NCBI GenBank assembly: GCA_013372875.1
Contig: JABXIW010000147.1
Span: 1-5,149 of the forward strand
Length of the DNA: 5,149 nt
Source: Gammaproteobacteria bacterium
GTDB lineage: Bacteria; Pseudomonadota; Gammaproteobacteria; Enterobacterales; Kangiellaceae
Reading direction: 5' to 3'
The notes under the pieces were generated by a model. The model was not told the DNA's origin and made no database searches. It worked only from the letters and a program-made list of their open reading frames with translations. Of this stretch, positions 1 through 5,149 are shown one piece after another. Numbering within the stretch: the stretch's first letter is position 1; each line of letters begins with the position of its first letter. The position numbers and the translations under genes are program-made.

Positions 1-555
1 AAGCAAAAGATCTGGGTCATTTGGATTGTTTTTAACCACATCGTCAGCGATATCGAGTCTCTGCTGTCTCGAAGCTTGAGAGGCGAGAATCGCATGTGCT
101 TGCTCTTCACTTACGTTGTCGCGTTTAACGGTGCGAGAAATTTGAGTTTCAGGTTCTACATCTACAACGAGGACACGATCGCACAAACTATCGAGGTTGT
201 TTTCAACGAGTAATGGCACGACCAATAACGCATAATCCGACGTGACCTGTTGAAGGTCTTCTATCATTTTTTCTCGAATGATCGGATGTAACAATGCATT
301 GAGCCAAACTTTTTCTTCTGGATTAGAAAAGATTTTTTCGCGTAACTTGGCACGATCTAAGGTGTTGTCGTCATGCGTAATGTCTTGACCAAAATGTTGA
401 ATGATTGCATTTAACCCGGGAGTTCCAGGTTCGACGACTTCTCGTGCGACAATGTCTGCATCGACAATATCAATTTTAAACTGCTGCTTGAACAGATTCG
501 CTACGGTAGTTTTACCGCTGGCGATACCACCCGTTAAGCCTATTACCAAAGCCAT
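1..555 (-). CDS. coaE: Dephospho-CoA kinase CoaE, C-terminus cut off by the window edge
   Basis: CoaE phosphorylates the 3'-hydroxyl of dephospho-CoA with ATP, the last step of coenzyme A synthesis, in the cytoplasm. I read 185 codons from the ATG at 555 with no stop; family members are usually about 200 to 206 residues, so only some 15 to 20 residues are missing. The protein begins MALVIGLTGGIASGKTT, with the P-loop GGIASGKT at residues 9 to 16. The DAD motif at residues 32 to 34 followed by ...AR matches the conserved catalytic aspartate region of CoaE. Further on are LHPIIRE and LLVVPLLVE, typical of the CoA-binding and lid parts. The start is fixed by the P-loop lying near the N-terminus and by a good Shine-Dalgarno sequence. 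It abuts pilD with no gap (TAAATG), so it is probably co-transcribed and translationally coupled. A housekeeping gene after pilD is the usual arrangement in gamma-proteobacteria. Confidence 0.97.
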   Translation of the reverse strand, partial: MALVIGLTGGIASGKTTVANLFKQQFKIDIVDADIVAREVVEPGTPGLNAIIQHFGQDITHDDNTLDRAKLREKIFSNPEEKVWLNALLHPIIREKMIEDLQQVTSDYALLVVPLLVENNLDSLCDRVLVVDVEPETQISRTVKRDNVSEEQAHAILASQASRQQRLDIADDVVKNNPNDPDLLL

Positions 556-1425
556 TTACACCCCTAAAATTGACGTGAAGTACCAACTTAGAATTTGATC
601 GCCCCAGATTAAGCTTACCCATCCTGCAATCGCTAAATATGGGCCGAAAGGGAAAGCTCTCTCTATACCTTGTTTTTGTAGTCGTAACTGAACGAGCCCG
701 AATATCACACCGACGACGGAAGAAAGTAGGATGATCATTGGTAATGATTGCCATCCTAGCCAAGCGCCAAGGGCAGCCAGCAATTTAAAATCACCGTAAC
801 CCATGCCTTCTTTACCAGTAAGCAGTTTGAACCCCCAATATACTAACCAAAGACACAAATAACCGGCAATCGCACCAATTACGGCGTCTTGTAGACTAAC
901 AGGGCTTATTTCTGTTAATGCTAACGCAATGCCAGCCCAAGTTAATGGTAATGTTAATTGGTCTGGTAGCAGCATAGTATCGAGATCGATAAACGTCGCG
1001 GCTATTAAGGCAAATGTGAAAAAGATTAACGCAACTGTAAAGTAGCTAAAGCCGAAATGATAAGCCACAAAACCAGCGCACGCTGCAGTGAGTAATTCTA
1101 TCAGCGGATAGCGAGGACTAATTGCGGTATGACAATGATGGCATTTTCCTTTTAACAGTAGCCAGCTGATTACAGGAATATTGTCTCGAATACGAATTGG
1201 CGTCGCGCAGTTTTGGCACGAAGAGCGAGGCACGCTTAATGTCAAAACTTCTTGAGGTGGCTTAATCTTATATTCAGGGAATGATTCGGCGCATTCACGG
1301 CGCCATTCTAATTCCATGATTTTAGGTAGCCGATAAATGACTACATTAAGAAAACTACCCACAATTAAACCGAAGATACTGGCAAACACCACGAATAGCC
1401 AAGGGTAGTACTGCAACACTTCCAT
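556..1425 (-). CDS. pilD: Prepilin peptidase / N-methyltransferase PilD
   Basis: PilD is a polytopic inner-membrane aspartic protease. It removes the short leader of type IV prepilins after glycine and then methylates the new N-terminal phenylalanine. The 289 residues are the full family length. The N-terminal membrane segment (about 10 to 32) contains [12 protein letters not shown], and is followed by a cytoplasmic domain with the zinc tetracysteine C70-x2-C73 ... C95-x2-C98. The protease aspartates are visible as [11 protein letters not shown] (D147 and D149) and GMGYGDFK (D212 in the GxGD motif). Several hydrophobic stretches between 110 and 285 fit the usual eight-helix topology. Its substrate PilA is in the same operon. 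Known Vibrio relatives also process MSHA pilin and type II secretion pseudopilins, so this gene probably serves more than this pilus. It follows pilC after 64 bases; only a weak AAGAGA precedes its ATG. The stop abuts coaE. Confidence 0.98.
   Translation of the reverse strand: MEVLQYYPWLFVVFASIFGLIVGSFLNVVIYRLPKIMELEWRRECAESFPEYKIKPPQEVLTLSVPRSSCQNCATPIRIRDNIPVISWLLLKGKCHHCHTAISPRYPLIELLTAACAGFVAYHFGFSYFTVALIFFTFALIAATFIDLDTMLLPDQLTLPLTWAGIALALTEISPVSLQDAVIGAIAGYLCLWLVYWGFKLLTGKEGMGYGDFKLLAALGAWLGWQSLPMIILLSSVVGVIFGLVQLRLQKQGIERAFPFGPYLAIAGWVSLIWGDQILSWYFTSILGV
561..565 (-). promoter_or_regulatory. Ribosome binding site of coaE inside the pilD end
   Basis: AGGGG on the minus strand lies 5 bases before the coaE ATG and within the last codons of pilD. 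It is the clearest Shine-Dalgarno sequence in the operon after that of pilA and supports the start at 555. It would let coaE be translated both by fresh initiation and by ribosomes finishing pilD. Confidence 0.7.
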
Positions 1426-1452
1426 ATTTGTCTCTTGAGCGATAAGTCAAAT

Positions 1453-1465
1453 CAGCAACATGCTG
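1453..1465 (-). repeat. Small inverted repeat in the pilC-pilD gap
   Basis: The arms CAGCA and TGCTG (plus strand 1453 to 1457 and 1461 to 1465) enclose a 3-base loop, in the only intergenic space of any size inside the operon (1426 to 1489). On the transcript strand it is followed by mixed sequence without a T-run, so it is not a terminator. It could be a weak processing or stability hairpin, but arms of five bases are easily found by chance. Confidence 0.3.
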
Positions 1466-1489
1466 TTTTGAAGGGATTAACGGCTCATT

Positions 1490-2713
1490 CTAGCCCAATA
1501 CACTCATTAAGTTAAAGATTGGCAAGTACATTGCTGTGACCAAGCCACCGACAACGATACCTAAAAAAACGATAATCAATGGCTCTAAGATTTTACTGAG
1601 GTTATCGACGGTGTTGTCCACTTCAAACTCGTAAATTGTGGCGACTTTATTGAGCATGTCATCAAGTCGGCCGGATTCTTCGCCGATCATAACCATTTGC
1701 AGCACCAACTCAGGGAACACGTTGCAATTGCGCATTGCAACATACATCGGCATTCCTGCTGCGGTATCTCGATAAACCTCTTCGATAGCCAATTGATAAT
1801 GCATATTTCCGGACGTTTTCGATGTGGTTTTTAAACTGGTTAGAATCGGAATGCCCGCCGTAAAGCTTGTAGCGAGGGTTCGACTAAATTTTGCGATAGC
1901 GGCTTTCGATAAAACCGCTCCAAGGACTGGAAACTTAAGTACAGATCGGTTGAGCATTAAACGAAAAGAATCTGAACGCTTAGAGAGTACTCTCGCGGAG
2001 ATAAATACACTGATGGAGCCAAGTGCGATAAATGGGCTCCAGTTTTGTGTCCAAGCGGAAAGATCTAAGACTTGCCTTGTAAACCATGGCAATTCAGCGC
2101 CAAAGCCAACAAACATTTTTTCAAACTCGGGAATGACCTTGGTTAGCATGATAAACGATACTCCCAGTGCAACTAGAATAACCATGGCTGGATATATTAG
2201 AGCCTTGATCACTTTGGCTCTAAGCTGCTCATTTTTTTCCCTGTAGGTAGCTAAGCGTTCGAACACTTCGGCTAAGTTGCCCGATTGTTCTCCTGTCGCA
2301 ATCAGGTCGGTATATAGCGGGTCAAAATGGTTGCTGGCGGTACGCATCGCTTTGGACATCGGCGTACCCGCTTCAACAGCCCGAGTTACACTCATCAAAA
2401 TGGATTTCATTTCCGCTTTTTTGTGGTTATCAGAGACCAATTTCAATGCTTGTACTAGCGGCACACCGGTTACTAGCATCGTTGAGATTTGACGAGTGAA
2501 AACCGTGATGTCTTTTCCTTTTACGCGATGGCTAAGTTTGGTCAAAAAAGAGATGCTGCTTTTCTTTAGCTTTTTGATTTTGATGTGCTGGGCATCTAAG
2601 CGCTCTCGTACTTCGATTTCGCTCATTGCCAGAGTTTGACCAGAGGTCTTTTTCCCTGAGCTGTTGACGCCTTTCCAACGGAAGTTCTTTAATTGTGGTG
2701 TCGTAGTTTTCAT
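1490..2713 (-). CDS. pilC: Type IV pilus inner-membrane platform protein PilC
   Basis: PilC is the inner-membrane platform that couples the PilB motor to pilin insertion. The 407 residues match the family length. After a cytoplasmic N-terminal region beginning [20 protein letters not shown] come two related T2SSF domains, about residues 68 to 190 and 270 to 395. Each carries the paired motif seen in the family: GEQSGNL at 141 to 147 and GEESGRL at 344 to 350. Membrane segments are visible at about 170 to 192, 226 to 242 (weaker) and 376 to 398. The start at 2713 is supported by the FRWKG region, which lies near the N-terminus in relatives, but I see no Shine-Dalgarno sequence before it; the bases just upstream (TTACCCCT) are pyrimidine rich. 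The gap to pilB is 23 bases, so coupling to pilB translation is likely. No frameshift or truncation is seen. Confidence 0.98.
   Translation of the reverse strand: MKTTTPQLKNFRWKGVNSSGKKTSGQTLAMSEIEVRERLDAQHIKIKKLKKSSISFLTKLSHRVKGKDITVFTRQISTMLVTGVPLVQALKLVSDNHKKAEMKSILMSVTRAVEAGTPMSKAMRTASNHFDPLYTDLIATGEQSGNLAEVFERLATYREKNEQLRAKVIKALIYPAMVILVALGVSFIMLTKVIPEFEKMFVGFGAELPWFTRQVLDLSAWTQNWSPFIALGSISVFISARVLSKRSDSFRLMLNRSVLKFPVLGAVLSKAAIAKFSRTLATSFTAGIPILTSLKTTSKTSGNMHYQLAIEEVYRDTAAGMPMYVAMRNCNVFPELVLQMVMIGEESGRLDDMLNKVATIYEFEVDNTVDNLSKILEPLIIVFLGIVVGGLVTAMYLPIFNLMSVLG
1721..1741 (-). repeat. Perfect 8-bp inverted repeat inside pilC
   Basis: GTTGCAAT (1721 to 1728) and ATTGCAAC (1734 to 1741) are exact inverted copies separated by 5 bases. 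They fall in the pilC codons for about residues 326 to 331 (AMRNCN). The message could form an 8-bp stem here. A stem of this size with a short loop is expected by chance roughly once in a few kilobases to 10 kb, so function is uncertain. Confidence 0.4.
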
Positions 2714-2736
2714 AGGGGTAACTGCTGATTAAAGGA

Positions 2737-4422
2737 TTAGAAATAGAGCACGCGTTGTAACTCACTAAAGCTTGTGATGCCTTGTTTGAGTTTTTCTATT
2801 CCGGACATTTGCAAGGTGCTCATGCCGTTCGCAATGGCAAGCTTTTCCAGTTCATGTACCGAGGCTCCTTTAATAAGAGCTTCGGATAGAGATTCATCAA
2901 AGCGCATGACTTCATAGATACCCGTTCGGCCAGAATAACCATGGGTGCATTCGTTGCAACCATCTGGATTGGCTCTAAAAATTTTGTCAGTTGTTTGAAT
3001 GCCGAGGTGCTGAAGTTGAACGGTATGCTCTTGCGGTTGTTTACAATATGGACAAAGTTTGCGAGCTAGGCGTTGGGCAATAATCAAGCTAAGCGAAGAG
3101 GCGAGGTTAAAACTTTCTACGCCCATGTTTGATAAACGAATGATGGTTTCAGCTGCAGAGTTGGTATGCAAAGTAGAAAGCACTAAGTGACCGGTTTGAG
3201 ACGCCTTGATGGCGATTTCCGCAGTATCTAGGTCTCGAATCTCACCCACCATGACCACATCGGGATCTTGACGCAGAAAAGAACGTAGTGCTTCTGCAAA
3301 GCCAAAACCAATCTTAGGTTGGACTTGAACTTGGTTAATGCCCGATAAGTTAATTTCTACTGGGTCTTCTGCCGTGGAGATGTTGATCTCTGGTTTATTG
3401 AGAATATTTAGCCCAGTGTACAACGAAACGGTTTTGCCGCTTCCTGTTGGACCTGTCATCAGAATCATACCTTGTGGACGACGCAGAGCCTCTAAATACA
3501 GCTGTTTTTGTTGCTCACTATAACCAAGCTTGTCGATATCCAGTGATGCGGAGCTGCTATCGAGCAGTCGTAGTACGATCTTCTCTCCAAACAAGGTAGG
3601 TAGCGTAGATACCCGCATATCAATCGCGGTGTCTTGATTCAGTTTGAGTTTAATTCGCCCATCTTGTGGTAAACGTCGCTCTGCAATATCAAGTTTAGAG
3701 AGAATTTTGATACGAGCTGATAAGCGACGACTCAAGTGATTTGGCGGTTGCTGAGTTTCGATCAAAATGCCATCGCAACGTAGACGAACTCGGTACATCT
3801 TTTCATAAGGCTCAAAGTGGATATCGGATGCGCCTTTACGCACCGCGTCCAACAGAATTTGGTTGATGTAGCGGCTAACGGGCGACTCGTCTTGGCTCAA
3901 GTCTTCGATATTGTCGATTTCATCTGCACCGACATCCACCAGACTCGCTAGCTCTTCTTGGTTGATCTCTTTGAGTTGGGAGCGTTCCTGACCGATGGCT
4001 CGCCCGTACAAGCGTCGAATTGCTGCACTGAGTTGACGAAAATCCGCCAACACCAATTCAACCTGTAAACCAGTGGCAAAGCGGAAATCATCTTCAGCTT
4101 GTTGATTGGTGGGGTCGGCAACCGCTAATAATAAAGTTGAAGGAGTACGGTGGAGTGGGAGTGCATTATGTCGTGTGATTAATTCACGTAGGCCGAGCTG
4201 TTGGCAAAGCGAAGCATATTCATATTGAGATAACTCGGGCTGACTCAAACCAAAGAGAGAGCTTAAGTGCTCAGCGAGTTCGCTTGATGTAAATAATCCA
4301 GAACTAAGTAAAGCTTCCGGCATCGAAATGCCAGAAGCTTTAACTTGCTCAAGTAACGATTCTTCTTGGGGAAAAGTCAGTAACCCGTTTTGACGAAGAA
4401 TGGTTGAGAGGTTGGTTTGCAT
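2737..4422 (-). CDS. pilB: Type IV pilus extension ATPase PilB
   Basis: PilB is the cytoplasmic hexameric ATPase that powers pilus extension by acting on PilC. All 561 residues of the usual length are present. Residues 1 to about 150 form the T2SSE N-terminal domain, followed by an acidic linker (about 150 to 180: QEEL, DVGADEID, DLSQDES). The N2 domain starts near 181 with GASDIHFEP at 197 to 205. The ATPase core has Walker A GPTGSGKT (324 to 331), an acidic box with AEDPVE (351 to 356), Walker B DPDVVMVGEIRD (386 to 397, with E394) and a His box ending STLHTN (H419). The zinc tetracysteine is C457-x2-C460 and C489-x2-C492, which separates PilB/GspE-type extension ATPases from PilT. The ATG at 4422 overlaps the pilA stop by one base (TAATG). 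I see no Shine-Dalgarno sequence before it, suggesting translational coupling to pilA. Confidence 0.98.
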   Translation of the reverse strand: MQTNLSTILRQNGLLTFPQEESLLEQVKASGISMPEALLSSGLFTSSELAEHLSSLFGLSQPELSQYEYASLCQQLGLRELITRHNALPLHRTPSTLLLAVADPTNQQAEDDFRFATGLQVELVLADFRQLSAAIRRLYGRAIGQERSQLKEINQEELASLVDVGADEIDNIEDLSQDESPVSRYINQILLDAVRKGASDIHFEPYEKMYRVRLRCDGILIETQQPPNHLSRRLSARIKILSKLDIAERRLPQDGRIKLKLNQDTAIDMRVSTLPTLFGEKIVLRLLDSSSASLDIDKLGYSEQQKQLYLEALRRPQGMILMTGPTGSGKTVSLYTGLNILNKPEINISTAEDPVEINLSGINQVQVQPKIGFGFAEALRSFLRQDPDVVMVGEIRDLDTAEIAIKASQTGHLVLSTLHTNSAAETIIRLSNMGVESFNLASSLSLIIAQRLARKLCPYCKQPQEHTVQLQHLGIQTTDKIFRANPDGCNECTHGYSGRTGIYEVMRFDESLSEALIKGASVHELEKLAIANGMSTLQMSGIEKLKQGITSFSELQRVLYF

Positions 4423-4862
4423 TAATATGTAGCAGTACAGCTATTTGGTCGAGAGTCTGTTGGGACGTTCTTTGTTGCACAAGTCCAACCTGTATCATTA
4501 TCTTTGGAGTATTGAACTGAAGCTGTTTTACCTTTTAGTGAGCCTTCAACGAAAGCAAAAGTAGCAGTACCGCCACTAGTACCTACAGGAGCTAGAGTAA
4601 TAGTACCGATTGCGTTCATCGTTGATGTACCTCCAACTAAATTGGCGTTATTTGGAAAGGTTCCTCCATTCTCCTGTTGGTACATATCAATATTTGTCAA
4701 TAAGCCGCGCACTGTCGCTGATGCTGAAGCTACCTCAGTTTTTTGTACATAGTTTTGATATGCTGGAATTGCTACAGCAGCCAATACACCGATAATCGCC
4801 ACTACAATCATCAACTCAATAAGAGTAAAACCCTGTTGTTTTTTCTGTTTACTGTGTTTCAT
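4422..4862 (-). CDS. pilA: Type IVa major pilin PilA (prepilin)
   Basis: This is the structural subunit of the pilus fibre, held in the inner membrane before assembly. The 146-residue prepilin has a short positively charged leader, [11 protein letters not shown], cut by PilD after G11. The mature protein of 135 residues starts at F12, with the conserved glutamate at position 5 (E16), and the hydrophobic helix [20 protein letters not shown]. The C-terminal globular part has two cysteines, C128 and C142, well placed for the disulfide-bonded D-region found in type IVa pilins. It is rich in Gly, Thr and Ala between about 77 and 115. The start is supported by the leader and an AAGGA site 6 bases upstream. 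It is first in the operon, directly before its ATPase PilB. In vibrios the orthologous pilus is induced on chitin and takes up DNA. The C-terminal half of PilA varies greatly between strains, so exact pilus properties cannot be read here. Confidence 0.97.
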   Translation of the reverse strand: MKHSKQKKQQGFTLIELMIVVAIIGVLAAVAIPAYQNYVQKTEVASASATVRGLLTNIDMYQQENGGTFPNNANLVGGTSTMNAIGTITLAPVGTSGGTATFAFVEGSLKGKTASVQYSKDNDTGWTCATKNVPTDSRPNSCTATY

Positions 4863-4868
4863 TTTCTT

Positions 4869-4873
4869 TCCTT
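4869..4873 (-). promoter_or_regulatory. Ribosome binding site of pilA
   Basis: AAGGA in a purine-rich run lies 6 bases before the pilA ATG at 4862. It is a strong site with ideal spacing and contrasts with pilB and pilC, which have none visible, consistent with the need for far more pilin than motor or platform. Confidence 0.85.
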
Positions 4874-4887
4874 CTTAATGAAATAAA

Positions 4888-4903
4888 TAATGCCCTTGCA
4901 TTA
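4888..4903 (-). repeat. Perfect 6-bp hairpin in the pilA leader
   Basis: TAATGC and GCATTA (4888 to 4893 and 4898 to 4903) are exact inverted arms around a 4-base loop. It lies about 15 bases upstream of the pilA ribosome binding site and just downstream of the proposed promoter, so it would be near the 5' end of the message, where it might protect the transcript or tune translation. It is AT rich, so the stem is weak, and no T-run follows that would suggest attenuation. Confidence 0.4.
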
Positions 4904-4910
4904 GCGAAGG

Positions 4911-4938
4911 ATTATGGAGACTTCATAAAGGTTGAAAA
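4911..4938 (-). promoter_or_regulatory. Candidate sigma-70 promoter of the pil operon
   Basis: On the minus strand TTTTCA (4938 to 4933, four of six matches to the -35 consensus) is followed after 16 bases by CATAAT (4916 to 4911, five of six to the -10). Transcription would start near 4904, leaving a leader of about 40 bases. It lies between the nadC terminator and pilA, where the operon promoter must be. The -35 is poor, which fits a promoter needing an activator. I saw no sigma-54 GG-N10-GC pattern. Confidence 0.45.
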
Positions 4939-4967
4939 TGGGGAAGAGATGGGGTCTCGAGTGAGGT

Positions 4968-5009
4968 AAAACTCTTTGGTAGAAAGTTGCATATCGTATG
5001 CAGAGTTTT
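4968..5009. repeat. Nested inverted repeat upstream of pilA
   Basis: The outer arms AAAACTCT (4968 to 4975) and AGAGTTTT (5002 to 5009) are exact inverted copies 26 bases apart. Inside, touching one outer arm, is a second inverted repeat, TGCATA-TCG-TATGCA (4988 to 5002). The inner element looks like an operator for a dimeric regulator; the whole could also form a cruciform in DNA or a stem-loop if transcribed. It lies upstream of the proposed promoter (about 85 bases from the predicted start to the centre). No known regulator is recognised. Confidence 0.45.
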
Positions 5010-5027
5010 GCGAGTAGTGCTATTTTT
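5006..5027. promoter_or_regulatory. Possible CRP-S-like site, one good half only
   Basis: TTTTGCGA (5006 to 5013) is identical to the left half of the competence-type CRP-S consensus (TTTTGCGA-N6-TCGCAAAA). The right half (5020 to 5027, CTATTTTT) does not match. pilA genes of vibrios and other gamma-proteobacteria are known targets of CRP with TfoX/Sxy, which makes the half-site notable. The distance to the proposed start (about 112 bases) is long for direct activation. This is tentative. Confidence 0.25.
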
Positions 5028-5036
5028 TTAGTGGAT

Positions 5037-5065
5037 AAAAAGAAAGGGCCTAGTGGCCCATTTTT
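5037..5065 (-). terminator. Rho-independent terminator after nadC
   Basis: On the minus strand GGGCC-ACTA-GGCCC forms a 5-bp all-GC stem with a 4-base loop, followed by TTTCTTTTT. It lies about 60 bases past the nadC stop and should separate nadC from the pil operon. On the plus strand the stem is followed by ATTTTTA, so it could act weakly in that direction too. Confidence 0.85.
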
Positions 5066-5070
5066 AATGA

Positions 5071-5081
5071 TGAGTTACTCA
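5071..5081. repeat. Short palindrome in the nadC 3' untranslated region
   Basis: TGAGTTACTCA is a perfect 11-base palindrome, and TGAGT recurs at 5090 to 5094. It sits between the nadC stop and the terminator. It may be a chance feature or a small secondary structure element; no function is assigned. Confidence 0.3.
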
Positions 5082-5125
5082 CAACTTACTGAGTTAGTTG
5101 AAGTAATTGAAAATTATTGCTTTTA

Positions 5126-5149
5126 TTATTTGAAGCGCATCGAAAGATC
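5126..5149 (-). CDS. nadC: Nicotinate-nucleotide pyrophosphorylase NadC, last seven codons only
   Basis: The minus strand reads DLSMRFK then TAA up to the right edge. This matches the C-terminal end of NadC (DLSMRF plus a basic residue in E. coli-type proteins), and nadC is the usual neighbour upstream of pilA in vibrios and other gamma-proteobacteria. NadC converts quinolinate and PRPP to nicotinate mononucleotide in NAD synthesis. Only seven residues are visible, so the call rests on this short match plus gene order. Confidence 0.8.
   Translation of the reverse strand, partial: DLSMRFK

Noticed and set aside
401..598. Plus-strand open frame of 65 codons across the coaE-pilD junction
   Set aside because: Antisense shadow of coaE with its conserved P-loop on the other strand; no family resemblance.
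512..763. Minus-strand frame of 83 codons overlapping pilD and coaE
   Set aside because: Out-of-frame shadow of pilD, rich in Arg and without recognisable features.
1824..2246. Plus-strand open frame of 140 codons
   Set aside because: It lies wholly antisense to the pilC frame, has no recognisable domain or ribosome binding site, and pilC is clearly the real gene.
2277..2492. Plus-strand open frame of 71 codons
   Set aside because: Antisense to pilC; composition and lack of start signals indicate a shadow.
2532..2765. Minus-strand frame of 77 codons spanning the pilB-pilC gap
   Set aside because: Overlaps the pilB end and pilC start in another frame; both flanking genes are well supported.
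3338..3523. Plus-strand open frame of 61 codons
   Set aside because: Antisense to the Walker A region of pilB; no independent support.
4610..4795. Plus-strand open frame of 61 codons
   Set aside because: Antisense to pilA with no ribosome binding site or recognisable motif.
4863..5035. Sigma-54 promoter for pilA, as in Pseudomonas
   Set aside because: I found no GG-N10-GC pattern of the TGGCAC-N5-TTGC type on the minus strand.
1..5149. Mobile element, CRISPR array, tRNA or defence system
   Set aside because: Every coding stretch is accounted for by a standard chromosomal pil locus; no transposase, regularly spaced repeats, tRNA-like fold or att-like direct repeats were seen.

Overview
This window is a chromosomal type IV pilus locus of the Vibrio type, read entirely on the minus strand. 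From right to left it holds the last codons of nadC, then pilA, pilB, pilC, pilD and most of coaE. The order nadC-pilABCD-coaE, the moderate G+C content (mid-40s percent by eye) and the protein sequences (the PilA leader [11 protein letters not shown] before FTLIEL, a PilD of 289 residues, a PilB of 561 residues) all point to Vibrio or a close relative in the Vibrionaceae. A species cannot be named safely from this much sequence.

Right edge, 5149 to 4863: seven residues of NadC and its stop, then a short non-coding stretch with a GC-rich hairpin and T-run that ends nadC transcription. Next comes a leader region of about 170 bases upstream of pilA. It holds a plausible sigma-70 promoter, a nested inverted repeat, a half-site like the CRP-S (competence-type CRP) sequence, and a small hairpin just upstream of the pilA ribosome binding site.

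Operon, 4862 to 1: pilA encodes the major pilin and pilB the extension ATPase, with a 1-base overlap (TAATG). A 23-base gap leads to pilC (inner-membrane platform). A 64-base gap leads to pilD (prepilin peptidase and N-methyltransferase). The pilD stop abuts the coaE start (TAAATG). coaE (dephospho-CoA kinase) runs off the left edge after 185 codons.

How it works together: PilD cleaves and methylates PilA. PilB hydrolyses ATP and, through PilC, drives extraction of PilA from the inner membrane into a growing fibre. In vibrios this pilus is the chitin-regulated DNA-uptake pilus, and PilD also serves other pilin-like systems (MSHA pilus, type II secretion). The retraction ATPase PilT, the secretin PilQ and the alignment proteins are not in this window.

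I see no mobile element, CRISPR array, tRNA or rRNA, and no convincing new system. The points worth a second look are regulatory: the structured pilA upstream region, and the contrast between a strong ribosome binding site on pilA and none visible on pilB or pilC.
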